From: Branchiostoma floridae
Lineage: Eukaryota > Chordata > Leptocardii > Amphioxiformes > Branchiostomatidae
NCBI RefSeq assembly: GCF_000003815.2
Contig: NW_023365801.1
Location: 1 to 64,000 of the forward strand
Direction: 5' to 3'
DNA: 64,000 bases
Every line of letters starts with the position of its first letter. Position 1 is the first letter of the stretch. The position numbers were made by a program, and so were the translations under genes. This document shows positions 20,734 to 32,750 of this stretch, piece by piece. The notes under the pieces were generated by a model. It ran no database searches. It saw only the letters and a list, made by a program, of their open reading frames with translations, and was not told where the DNA came from.

Positions 20734-22071
20734 TGTTCAAACATGTTCAAGACGGTAGTCATACGTCATGCTTAGCTTTAAAACTAGCAGAATGTTCAGA
20801 GTGGATTAATCTGACATTAAACATAAATATGACTTTGTGTAGAATATAATCCCTACAAATGTTTTTTTTTCCATGGTGATAGCACATTGCTACATCGGTT
20901 CTATAAAAACAAAGACTGTGTATCACTGTTGTCAAGAACGTGATTTGTGGAAAAGTCAGTGGAATACGACCTACTTTCAGGGACATGTACATTCACTGTT
21001 AGAATACCCGAACTCGAACTGTCCAAACAAGCATTTGATGATAGACAATGCATTTGTTTGTATTCCTTGTTAATTTCAATTTCAGAACAAATTTACTTTG
21101 CAACTTATTACAGTTCAAAGAGAGCACAAAATGATATATCATCAAAATCATGAAAATTGACCCACTTTAACGGACAATTGCTTAGCAACAAAACAAGAAC
21201 CCAAACTTTACAAGCATGACCTTGAGAAACAATATCTTGGTTTACATTTCAGGTAAATTCTAGTTACAGAACAATTTTGGCTTGTGAGTTATGATTGTTC
21301 GAAGATGATGCAAAATAATGTATTTTATCAAAATCATAAAAATGACCCACTTTAAAGGACAATTACGTAGCAACGAAACAAGAACCCAAACTTTACAAAC
21401 ATGCATTTGATAGACAATACATTGGTTTATAATCCATGTGAATTTTAATTGCAGAGCAACTTTGGTATGGGACTTATGATTGTTTAAAGAGAGCACAAAA
21501 TGACATATTATCAAAATCATGAAATTTGACCCACTTCGACGGACGATTGCATAGCAACAAAACAAGAACCCAAACTTTGCTAGCATTCATCTAATAGCCC
21601 TATAGTAGGTTATTATTTGTAGTAAATTGCAAGCGAAAATATTTTATACTTATGGACTTTCAGTGCTTTGAAGTTGGGCAAAATTTCAGATTCTTTACAA
21701 CCTGAAAACAGTGTATTGTATTCAGGCTGCCCAGGGCCTTAGAATTTACAGGAGATTAACTTTACTGCTATTTCATACAAGTTTAGGCATTGCTCTGATC
21801 AGCATATTCTGCCTTTGTTGTTTAGTTAAAGCATTGTTCAGTGATAGTGCCCTTAAGTTAGCCAATTTTCATGTTTTTGAAATGCTCAAATCCGGCAAAA
21901 TGGCCCCCAAACTTCTTTGGCCTGTTGCCATGGCAACGAGGGGTTCTGAGAAGAAAGAAAGCTATTTTGAGGGGTTGTGTACCAAGTACTATCACTGTGC
22001 AAAAAATGAGCCAAATCTATTTTTTGACCGGTGCCACCATTGTTTGACCCTTACAGACATTCGCTCTTAAA
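20734..22071 (+). repeat. Right arm of the 1.3 kb palindrome
   Basis: The inverted partner of 18711-20077. A 119-codon open frame is the same in both arms (18711-19070 minus, 21711-22070 plus) but resembles no family I know. Shared frames are expected from the near-identical DNA and are not evidence of coding. Confidence 0.9.
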
Positions 22072-23786
22072 TGTTTAATACAGATTTATAAAATTTCGTA
22101 ATAAATATGTCTGTCAGAATTCCGTTGCCATGGCAACATGAGAAATCATGAACATACTTTGTTCACTGAAAATGTTTGCTTTCAACATTTTCTAAAAAGT
22201 TACCAAGTTTAGTGGCCCTAGCATAAGCTATTCAGGCGCTACACGACATTGAAGTTGGTACAGGCATCAAAAACCTCCTTCCCGGTCTGAATAGCGTTGG
22301 TGCAAAATGTGGTCCTCATGATCTTTTGCATAAATTATGATAATGAGCTAGAAGTATTCTCACCTAATCATGTCAGACTGTCTCACATAGATTAATGAAA
22401 CTATACATATATACAAATCACAAAAAGAGTCACCAAAAAAACTGTATTCGTACAAAACGTTTTGGGGTCAGTTTTGACCCCATACGGTAATCTACGTCAC
22501 AAAAAAGCTACGGTGGTTTGAGGGTTAAGGTGAAGAATTATGTTCTGAATCCTTCTAATATTGCCATAACATTACAAGCACACTGGAATAGCTGTAAAGT
22601 CAATGAGATGTCTTTCAGGAATACCATCTTTCCTTCAATCTTTACTTTTTGCAGAATGTCGTAAAAGTTAAAGATTTTTCTAAATCTACTTCAACCTAAA
22701 AAAATCGTACAAATTTATACATGTCGTGTAAGAAGCACAATTCTGGATAATAACTGGTCATATGGCTGTTATAAACAGATATGCCAAATGTTGTTTTACA
22801 TTGTTCGATGATAAAGTCAATTTGATTTTTGATATGCTCAGCTCCGGACTTAGAATAAATACGTAGTCAAAAGTTCTGACGTCAGTCGTGCAAAACATGA
22901 AATACTTTTGGGAAATGGTTCTACTCATTACCCTTCATATCTAACTATCATTACCTATTGATTTCTAACAAAATATTATCCACAATGTAAAAGAATTCTT
23001 TGAAAAATAAGAAAAACATGAAACTTACACGATTCTTTATCAAAGAAATTTGATTGCTCAGCAGCCGCCAGGAAAGGTGCATTAGGCTATATCGACGTGA
23101 CTACGTGAAAAATAATGATAATGATAGTGAGATAATGAAGATGAAATTGTTACAACTTACTTCTTAAGCTTATATTGATTTAATCAAGCCTCATTGCCGG
23201 GTTGTAATAAGACTCTGCTTAAGTGATAATTTGTCTCCTTGACTCCTTCATCAGTTAGTACGATTGATGAACACCTCTGGCCCAATCAATAGGTATAAGA
23301 TTTACACATTAACCAGATAGCACAACGTTAACCCTCTGGAAACTAATTCATTAGACATATAGTCGCATTTCGTACGCCAGTCAATACTTCGTATAAAATT
23401 CATGCCCTTTACTTAGGACATGGAACCATCAAATACGCATAATGGAAGGGAAAGGCTTGAATGAACATGTACATTGTGTATATGATTATATCGATGTATA
23501 TATGCTGAGCAGCACAACTGAACTAAGTTCACTGATGAAGGATAGGTTGGAGTGGAGAAGGAGGGTCCGGCATGCTTCCCGTGTTGGCATCTGATGATGT
23601 CCTCGACTGACTGTTATGCTGAATTATGATATAGTTTGGCTGTGTGACAACACTTTTATCTGTTCAAGGACATTTATACTGACATTTGTACTTTTGGCCG
23701 GCTGTGCCTTACTATTAATGGTGCTTGGAAGCAGTTATTATTATCATTGTTATCGCAGACACCACCTGCGGTCATATCAAATCATA

Positions 23787-24852
23787 ACGGGGGCCGCCGT
23801 AAGATGCCCCCCTTTTTTACGCGCTCGAACTCACGGCGCTCCATCACTAGTTGCCAAAGAGTGGTCAAGTTTTGATCAATGAATTTTTAACACATTCATC
23901 TAGAGACCATACTTAAATAAGGAAGGCATCCATACTGTTCATGAACCCTTCACCCTCCGCGTTACAACTGGAAAACACCGGCGAGGACGTTATTGTGAAT
24001 ATAAATTCCGATTTTGAGCCGCGTTAAACAGTGCGCCCTAACTTGCCCCGCTTTTGGAATTTGCTCTCTTCGGAAGCTGCTGACCAATTTAGACAAACAT
24101 AAATAAAAATTCTAATTTTATGATATATTAGCTTTCTTTTGACAGTAGAATTGTGATTGTGTGTGCTTCTTGTCTCCCGCGAGGAGGGCTAAATCATTCA
24201 CAATCCAGGTCGTGTTTTCATGGGAAATGGGCGAAATGCACTGAATGCGGCGGCCCGAATAACAAAATCATTACAAAAAACGACAACATCAAAATCACAA
24301 AAAAACTCTGTGTACGTATTGGGAAACATATTAGACATCACTCTGTGAAGTTTCATTTTCATAGACGGTACGAATCATTTTTAAAGTAACAAATCTTTTG
24401 GGCGTTCGCTCGTCTGCCACCTGCGGGGCAACGCTCCCTGAGGAAAACAACGGCGGTGATGCTTATGTTTTTTTTTTATGGCCTGTCTTCTACTCAACAA
24501 ACATTTGAAGACCAATATTTGTAGTGTTTTATGTGTATGACAGTTGTGTGGCTGTTTTTTATTGGTTGTTTATTTATGGCCACGAGCCACCAATACCTAG
24601 TAACAGGTGACCACAGTGATTCGGCAGTACCAACATTCATTATTGTGAAAATTATGTCTTCCAAAAAAAAAGGGGGAAGTGAACATGTGTAAAATATATT
24701 TTATTAGACAAAAAAGGTATTTGTTTGGACTTGGCTTATTTACCTTTCTAATTATCATAGTCAGTGGCACAAACATGGCGTACTTGTGCATAATAAGATC
24801 AGCAAAAAATCTGGGCATCTTAGGACAGGGGGCTTCTTAGGGCGGCCCCCGT
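23787..24852. mobile_element. 1,066 bp TIR element with TA target duplication
   Basis: Terminal inverted repeats of about 26 bp with roughly three mismatches: the left starts ACGGGGGCCGCCGTAAGA, and the right complement starts ACGGGGGCCGCCCTAAGA. TA flanks both sides (23785-23786, 24853-24854). The size and TA duplication fit a nonautonomous Tc1/mariner-like element. The interior has no transposase signature such as D,D(34)D. The superfamily assignment is tentative. Confidence 0.65.
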
Positions 24853-25059
24853 TACATACTGATATTATGTACTATGTATCCGGCAGGCGCAAATGGTGTG
24901 GAAATGGGTCCCCGTAAACCGTGTAATATGCACTTTTTATCGATTTTTACTGCTCATATCCTTTCGTCACTCAACTAGCGACCAATGTGGAAGTGGAGAA
25001 CTTTGTTACTTAGGGAAACACAATGGATAAGTTCACTCAATCACCACTCAAGGCGTCTT

Positions 25060-28000
25060 GGGATGAAAATAATGGTGTGAAACTACATTCCATGTTTCCA
25101 ATCTATCTGTATTATGTGCATGTCATCGAGCCTTTACGTTCATTTCCTGCACCAGTCGTGCTGTCTACACCCTACATCATTGCGGTGTAAAGCCGACAGT
25201 GTGAATGACGTCAATTGTAAGAACATGATTGATCTTCAGGGGAGATAATAACTTCAAAATCTCTTGATACATACCACAGAGCATAGAATTAAAGTACCCA
25301 TAACATGAAAAATTCTGAGGAAATATGAACGGTAGTTGTTTGGAGTTTTAAAACGTGAAATGTAAAAATACAGTCCAATGGTAGGACTTCGATACCTAGT
25401 GGAGAAGCAATTGATGAGTAACGTTACATGTATCTCATTTAAAGATTTTAAACAGCAGATTATCATGAAGCGCTTATCTTTGCCCACCCTTTACATGTTA
25501 TATAACTAGTCTGACTAGTAATTGCTTGGGGAGGGGTTGACGAATCAACTCCAACAACACACTGACGACTAAGTAGCGAAAGTGCCACGACAATGTGGGG
25601 CCACAGGTAATCGCTGGCGCAGACAACGTCGCTTTGGCGTCCGAAACATTAAATGCCAAACCTCAATCACTCGATATATCATGCCAAAAAGGAGTACATC
25701 TTCGCCTTTAAGTGCAAAGATAAAGCTATTGGCATACAGATTGGTTAGCTATTAAGAAGCATCTAGCATTCATTGCATGGCATTTTAACACCTTGATTAT
25801 GATTTTGTTCAAGAATGTTCGATGAGCCAAATAACCATTTATCTCACCATTTAAGACTGACAAGGAAATATAACTCACTGTACCCTTCGAACAAAACGCC
25901 CGTAGTGCCGAGGACAGGAAAAGGGCAAAATATGGAGATTTATTAAATGAAATTGACATGCACAGCACCTACAAATCTACTCTTGTCACTATTGAAATTG
26001 GTAGTAGGGGATAGGCTAACAGTGAGAACTGCTGTGTTAAAATCTCTGTGTGTTGTAAGCCACAAGGAACGCGAAGTCCGCCAGCTGAAACGCAAGCTAG
26101 GAAAGTGTGCAGTATGCACTTCATATGTTATATATTGTTCAAGAAATACAGTTGGGTGGGAAAAACCTCTGGGTCTATTCTCAAGCTGCTGATAGCTATA
26201 ACTGTTACATGAAATAGTGCAATATGCAATTAGTGCAATATATTAGTTTTGCCGTTTTTGTGTGCAAATAAGTTTAAAGAGTTTTAAAACAGTCTGTATC
26301 TCAGCAGTCCGACGCACACTATTGTTCGTTTTAATATGTCTTACCTTGCGCCCTCTGAACGTCGTAAGTCCAGAAAAAGGGTTGACCTAGGTATTTTAAT
26401 CTTTCATCTTGTATTTGTATGTCTAAAGCTCAATAAAGATGATTCTGATCTCTCCAGCAGACACCGATAACGCATCTTTGTTCAAGTTCTACTTGGACAT
26501 TCTAGGTTTATATATGTGCCTCAATTCAATCACTTTTGTAAGTCAATAAATCATTGAAAAATTCAACCAACCATCATGAGAAACACATTGACGTAAGATG
26601 AACTCACGTAAAATAACGTAGGAATTCATAGTAACAGGCCAAGAACTGTTGCCAAAGACGTGGCTAAACTTACTTTGAAGACAAGTATAAGCTCCCTAGG
26701 AAATGTGTTACCAACTTGAAGTTAACTTAAGGGACCACTCTAAAAATTCACCAATACATACGGCAGCCGAACCGGGCATCTAGCTTGCATAGGTACCGTC
26801 AGCTTTATATGTGTCCCCTTGATTGCTAGCACGACAATGATTGTTTTTCACTGCGATGTACTTTGATGCTGTCCCTTGTTGTGCCAGGTATCTACCAAGT
26901 GAGATATATGTTTCAAGCTTTATTTTCAAATACAACTTCAAAGAGTCGCTTTGATTATTAATGAGCTTAATCAACATTGAATACGTAGGTTTTGATAGAT
27001 AACGTTAGATCGCAATGCGGAGGATAGTTTCTTGATCTTCAAAGTGATTCATGATTCATTGAAAAACAAGCTGGCAGATCAAGGGTGTCAGAGACTTGGT
27101 GTGCGTCTTTGCCTCTGAATCAAGGGCACTCAGCTATATAATGCCAAAGGTGTCNNNNNNNNNNNNNNNNNNNNNNNNNNNNNNNNNNNNNNNNNNNNNN
27201 NNNNNNNNNNNNNNNNNNNNNNNNNNNNNNNNNNNNNNNNNNNNNNNNNNNNNNNNNNNNNNNNNNNNNNNNNNNNNNNNNNNNNNNATCTGTAATGAAC
27301 ACTTAAACATTTTTTATACAGTAGTCGCCTTTTTTAGACTCGATCTAATATGCATTTGGACGTGAAACATTTGGCACACTGCGCTCTACTCTTTCATTTT
27401 ATGATAATCAGTTCTTGTATAGGGTCTATAAGGTATGTCTATAGGGTCTATAAGTCAAGTAAGTCAATTTAGGGAAAGCAGGTGTTTGACGCATGGTAGG
27501 CCTTAGAGCGAGTTGATTTCAGCGCACTGCGCATGTACAAATGATCTCGGAGACAAATGCCACGAACTCTCCTGTAAAATCTTCTTATGGGACCATAGTT
27601 CAGTCCTGAAACCTATTAGAAAGCAACAGTAATAGGTACAGGGGTTTGTAACACAGGTGGAAGATGCACATGGCTACATTAAGGTAAATGTGCTAACCAT
27701 GTTTACACTGCTTCATCCGTACTGATCAGAGCAAAAAGGGCACGAGGTGCTGATCTCCATCCTATAACCCAAATAAGGCCATGTTGACTTAATGGATGAC
27801 GTCCACGCGAGCATCAATTTTCGGCTGTTTCCAAACTAGACATAAAAACCCAACCATACCCTAAATCTGAATCTTCAGAATAAGCAAATATATGCCGTGG
27901 ATTGAAAGAATAGATTCATAATGACAGCAATCTTATGTCATTTTTTTATTCGCACGCTTGCATCGGTGTTTGGATCCCCAGAGTTTGTCATCCATATACT

Positions 28001-28530
28001 CAAATCAACATGGCCTAAATAAGGAGAGAAAAAAAATGTCTGCATAAACGCTCGTATAAGTTCTCATATATCTATTTTAAACATCAACTTTTATACGGGG
28101 ATGTGCTCCTTGCATTTAACGGAGAACGATTATGCATTCCCATTTAACTGCGCATACACTCACTGAAATAGCTGTACAACTAACATTCTAATGGGTGGGC
28201 TTTCCACAGAATGTCATAAAAGTTATTAAAGATTTCCGAAGACTACTTCAGCCTTGTTGTAAAAAAATTACATCCATCCGATAATAAAATCCTACAAACT
28301 CAAATGACATGCCATAAGCACACAGGATAACTACTCATGTGCACATGTACTTACTGTAGATGATGAGTCTGGTAAAGCTCCATGGAGAATTTTATAGGTT
28401 ACGGCCAATTTATCTTTGCATCTGCCCCGGGACCCGTAATCAGCATTACTTCGTCACACATGTGCACAGGTCAAGTTCAGGCTAGTAAGTAAAACGAAAA
28501 GTTCTGTTGGGAAATGATTGGGCTCCTCAC
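25060..28530. repeat. Segmental duplication copy B
   Basis: The diverged direct copy of 15083-23060 without the 4.3 kb insertion. It keeps a single TTAA (28144-28147) where copy A carries the piggyBac-type element, and so provides the empty site. It contains an N-gap at 27155-27287. Confidence 0.6.
27155..27287. other. Assembly gap (133 N)
   Basis: A run of N inside duplication copy B. Confidence 0.99.
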
Positions 28531-30074
28531 AATAATTAGGTCCCCTATATTCCACCAGACGAAGATCTCGCCGCGATTTCACTGCGATCTATAAAGGATT
28601 TGTATCCTTTGAATTCAGAGTTTGAATATCATACAAAACTTAAATCAAGGACAAAAAGACAACGAAACCCAAAAAGCGTAAAAATATTCGTGAAATTAAG
28701 TATGAAGTATGAAATTCGTTGAGTCTCGGTGCAGTCAAATGACTCAGTCGCAGAGCAGGTGTAGCGAGGTCGTCGCACTGGCTAAATGAGGATATTACGA
28801 AATCGAATGACATGAATCATTAAGCGCCAATCAGAGCTGCAGTAAAGCATTTACATGTGATCTGTTTATAGCGATCTACAGACAGATGATTGGGCGGTAA
28901 ACCAAATATTTTCAGATAGGGGAACTGAAATGCCATGATGACATCTGCAATGAGCTTGAAACAAGGTCGAAATTTGTAATCAACTTTAAACGTTGTGCTG
29001 ATCATTATTTCAGGATATATATTCCTATATTTATTTCAGGAAAGGACGGACAAATATAGTCACACTCCAATATTGTGGTCGATGCCACGCAGAAAGTTTA
29101 CCACGAAGCCAGAGAAAGCAAACTAAAATGTGCTTGGAACAGCACATAAATGTTAATGTGTAAGTAAGAGCCCTACCCACATTAAATTGCGACCAGCACA
29201 CATCTCAGTTTCCATGCATAGCCCTTGATGCAGTTGTGCTAGTAACGCAGCAAGAGGCTAGCACCATGGTGACCAAACAAGGTCACCATATGCTAGCACG
29301 TGGTAGTGGGGCGTTTTTTGTTTCCACGCCATTTCCTCATTTTTTTTCAAATGTAGCAGTGACGTATCATCTCATAATTATTCATGCACCTGAAATCTAC
29401 TTCATATCTGATGATGCACTGGCACAAGCATCGACTTCCACATTTTAAAGTTGGGGACCTATAAGACAACCTCTTTTGATTCTATGTTGAAAATCGCCAC
29501 TTTCATCCCTGGAATTACTATAAAACTTTTCCTACCTGGGCACCCATGCAACCCCCGCGAAAAGGAATGGTTTGTCCAATGTATTTGGTCTGGACCGATC
29601 GCGGCACATAAGAGATATCATTCGGCATAACAGGATGCTAGAAGCCGACGTATATTTTTACCCGGGTTGAGCTGTTCCTATTTATTCATTTCAGGCTGAT
29701 TCCAATGTCAATCTGGACCATGAGTATACATGGAAGATATGCTGTAAGTACTTATAATTTGCTCAATTTCTTTAGATTAGATTTTTGCTTCGTCTAACCT
29801 TCAGAGGTTTCGATTGAAACATTGTTATTCGTCTCCATTTTCATTCTATAGGTATTACGACTAAATATAACAATTCGTTGTGTTTTTTTCTTTTAATAAT
29901 AATAATAAAATTTATTGTAAATACTTGCCCGTGGGCTAATTGCAGGTAACATGAGACAATATGTTGAAAGTAACACTTAAAAAGACGTTGTTATGAGATA
30001 CAAGATTTGGGTAGCAGTTTTATCAATACCATTAGCAGTTTTATTAGTATTTCTTGAAATAGTTAAACTGTAAT
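28531..30074. other. Gene-free stretch with a possible retroelement tail
   Basis: No exon recognised. At 29895-29912 a short (TAA)n run is followed by a TTTATTGTAAATACTTGCCC segment that may be the 3' tail of a small retroelement. This is weak. Confidence 0.35.
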
Positions 30075-30212
30075 TTCCAACACCAAAATTGGACTCACCC
30101 AAATTTTCGACTGTACAGCATCAGTCTTTGTCAAGGAATGAACAATCCACTGCTGTTGTGACGTCACGTTATGTAGATAGAACACGTGACTCAGTAAGCA
30201 GTGGATTATAGG
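30075..30212. repeat. Second copy of the ATCCACTGCT palindromic repeat, inverted
   Basis: The reverse complement matches 3726-3840 well, including the flank that reads toward AAATTTGGGTGAGTC. The shared flank shows that this is a dispersed repeat family rather than a chance palindrome. Confidence 0.6.
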
Positions 30213-30507
30213 TTGCAGGAAGTCTATTTCAAGAATGACTTATACCAACACAGATGAACTTTCAAGTTAAGTTTTATTAGTAGCATTAGAGCCATAAATG
30301 TAAACAATTGAGCGGTGCCCAATATCACCCATTTACAAGAACATTTACGTATACAGCAAAAGCTAGGTTGAAGAAATTTTCCAATCGTTTTGAGTTATCC
30401 CAGCAGGACACCAAGTAAAGTGTCATGATGGATTTGAAAGATGGACTATCATTGACCTGGATAACGTATTTATTAAATTATCTATTTATTTATCAACATA
30501 TGACTAT

Positions 30508-30597
30508 CATTGACCTGAATAACGTTAAGAACAACACCATTGACGTGGATAACGTTGAAAACAGCAGCATTGACCTGCATAACGTTAAGAACAACAA
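30508..30597 (+). repeat. 30 bp tandem repeat x3 (open in frame)
   Basis: Three 30 bp units each read as a decapeptide: IDLNNVKNNT, IDVDNVENSS, IDLHNVKNNK. They sit inside an open frame at 30425-30655. Without splice or family support I list it as a repeat, not a gene. Confidence 0.6.
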
Positions 30598-31045
30598 ATT
30601 GTTCCGAAAAGTCTCGGTAAAAAGATACATCCCAGTTTTATTTGGCTGTATGTAAAGGCTATAAGTTAACGGTATACGCCAGCAATACGCCCAGTGTATG
30701 CCGATGATGCATTCGATAATCCCTACAGCAAGCACCTCAAAAGACTCCTCCGCTGATTAGTCGGGATCAACAGATTACTCACGGGTAACTTATAAACTGA
30801 TATTTCTTTCAATTTCTACACAGAAACGTAGCACCTTATACAATAGATAATATACATGGGAAGAGACAATGAAATATAAACTTATATTCTTAGAATATTC
30901 TGAGACATAAATTCCGCGTACAGATATCAGTAATTTTTATTGATTAACAACGAGGTAAGAACAATGAACACGTTAGTGATATGCCCAACTAACATAGTAA
31001 CTTCAATCTCATTGATTCTTTTTCTTCCTCTTCTTTGCCCCTTTT

Positions 31046-31206
31046 CAGTTGGGCCAGCATTACTTGTAGAATTCCAGAATAGACATCAGGTTGCCCACTC
31101 TCAGCCATCTTGGGTGTGTATTCTGAAATGTGTATGGTAAGTAATGCTGTGAGGGATGCACGTTGTACTCTGGCTGGTGCGTAAGCATTGATGCACTGAT
31201 TAGTCT
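31046..31206 (-). CDS. Possible small exon or ORF (MAESGQPDVYSG...)
   Basis: On the minus strand an ATG in good context (CCAAGATGG) starts MAESGQPDVYSGILQVMLAQ and runs into a KRGKEEEEKES stretch, ending in LKLLC about 60 bp further left. The plus strand has a strong acceptor (ctttgccccttttcag) and a GTATG|GTAAGT donor over the same bases. So this could be an exon on either strand, or a decayed gag/transposase fragment. No family recognised. Confidence 0.25.
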
Positions 31207-32111
31207 GGCTTTGGATGACCACTCAAGCAGAAAAATTAATTATGCCAAGGTTACAATCAATCACCATAGGCGTATAGACTTTACTTACTTCATACTTGCT
31301 TGATACTTAATAAGGTCTCCTCAGGGTTGCGCAGATCTGCCTTCACTCGAACAGGGAGGAGCATTTCAATTCAATAAAGGTGTCTCTGCCCCTCCCTGTG
31401 CTATATTAACAGCTACGCGAATTTTCGAGGTGCTAATGATTTTACGAGCAATTTATATCTTTATTGGGACAAGTTCATTGACCCGTGCACATCACTGTAG
31501 GAGATCCGGGCCATACAGGAAGAAGGGCAATTAACACCTACACAGCAAGCACAGTTTGATTAGACAACAATTGGATGTTAATAGCCTTTGTTGACACCGA
31601 GTGAAGCCAGATCCTACGGGAAGTTTGATACTATACATTACGCACCGTGGATCTGGTTGGAGATTAAATGAATGTATGAGTTTTGTTCTCTCTATGGTCG
31701 ATATTAGCGCTTTCACTGAAACTGCTAGACCTTTTCATGCACCCCTGTTCATAGTGCTATCTCAAGATGACGAAACACGTTTTGGTAATTGAATTTGAGT
31801 TCGTAGTGAATATAAGTCAGAAATGTGATGCCTTTGTGGATAGTCTCATCATGTTGTACATAAATGGATAATAGACTTCTTTGTTGCATTTTCCTTGAGG
31901 AAGGTTATAAGATTAAAACTACTGTACGGAACCTGAAAACTGATTGATATCTGTTGTATTCTAAAGTCTTTAATTGGATTTAGGACCAAACAGGGCTTTA
32001 TACCAGTTTTAAGAATCCTAAGTTCTGTTCCAGCAAGTCCTTCACAATAAAATGAATCGTGACTTTTGCTCCAAGCTCTGCTCAGTGGAAATGATCAAAC
32101 GCTTACATTAG

Positions 32112-32282
32112 GAGACTGTATTCATGTCTCATATTGCTGATGTCTACAAAGCCGGAATGAGACCCTGGGAGCCGTGGGGCCTTCCCAAGGACTCGACAAA
32201 GACTCTAACATTCCATCCTGACTATAACAGCTTCGGTGTTTCAGCGGACTATAAGTCGTTTATAGAGCCAGTTTTCTTGTAA
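32112..32282 (+). CDS. Possible terminal exon (unrecognised protein)
   Basis: After an acceptor-like ttacattag, 57 codons stay open to TAA at 32280-32282. An internal ATG lies at 32124. The reading contains GMRPWEPWGLPKDSTKTLTF and DYNSFGVSADYKSFIEP, which look protein-like in composition. I cannot place it in a family, and no upstream exon is evident. It ends about 110 bp before the LINE, so the LINE may have landed in its 3' UTR. Confidence 0.35.
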   Translation, partial: ETVFMSHIADVYKAGMRPWEPWGLPKDSTKTLTFHPDYNSFGVSADYKSFIEPVFL

Positions 32283-32750
32283 TTCCCCATGTCTAATCGT
32301 ACAATGATACCTTTTAGCGTTCATCGGTCACCTATTACGCCGAGTCGTACTTTTATGTGTTTAGTGTATACTATCATATATCAAAAATGTTTTTTATTTT
32401 ATTTTATTTTTTTATTTATTGTATTTTCAATTATTTACACACAGAACAAAGAAGAACCTCCCTTTGAATATAAAGCTAAATGTCTAAACAGCCACATTGT
32501 ATACATTATTACAGATCACATCATATAAATATTATTATGTCATTATTCTCGTTATTCATTTTCGCTATCAAAGCATTACTTCATATAATTTTATCATCAC
32601 ATTGTAACACATTATATCATAAGACCATATTAACATGATATTAGATCATTGTACATCGTTTTATCGTGTTATTGTAACATATTAATCAAATATCATTCTC
32701 GTATCGTATTTATATTATTTCGTAATTATTTCTACCTTTTTAAATTCAAA

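Larger units (their letters stand above)
18206..22524. mobile_element. piggyBac-type nonautonomous element with internal palindrome
   Basis: The element is bounded by TTAA on both sides (18202-18205, 22525-22528). Its terminal inverted repeat is CCCTCAAACCACCGTA (18206-18221 and 22509-22524). A 19 bp internal repeat TGGGGTCAAAACTGACCCC lies directly against the left TIR (18222-18240) but 26 bp inside the right TIR (22464-22482). A TTAA target, CCC start and asymmetric TIR/spacer/subterminal layout are hallmarks of the piggyBac superfamily. No transposase is visible, and the middle is a long palindrome broken by an N-gap. The empty site in copy B supports these boundaries. Confidence 0.85.
15083..23060. 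repeat. Segmental duplication copy A (interrupted by the piggyBac-type element)
   Basis: Blocks in direct order match copy B at about 25060-28530: 15175-15250 with 25140-25210, 17615-17820 with 27455-27655, 18130-18205 with 28080-28147, and 22560-22930 with 28160-28540. The match is roughly 70-80% by eye in blocks. No protein-coding frame is conserved between the copies, so the unit may be noncoding or intronic. The best block (17633-17790) holds ACTGCGCATGT, which resembles an NRF1 half-site. Confidence 0.6.

Noticed and set aside
19958-20849. Long open frames across the N-gap near 20 kb
   Set aside because: They are open only because N is translated as X.
23328-23340. Another piggyBac-type end at TTAACCCTC
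   Set aside because: Only the first few bases match the TIR. The rest (TGGAAAC) does not, and no subterminal GACCCC repeat follows.
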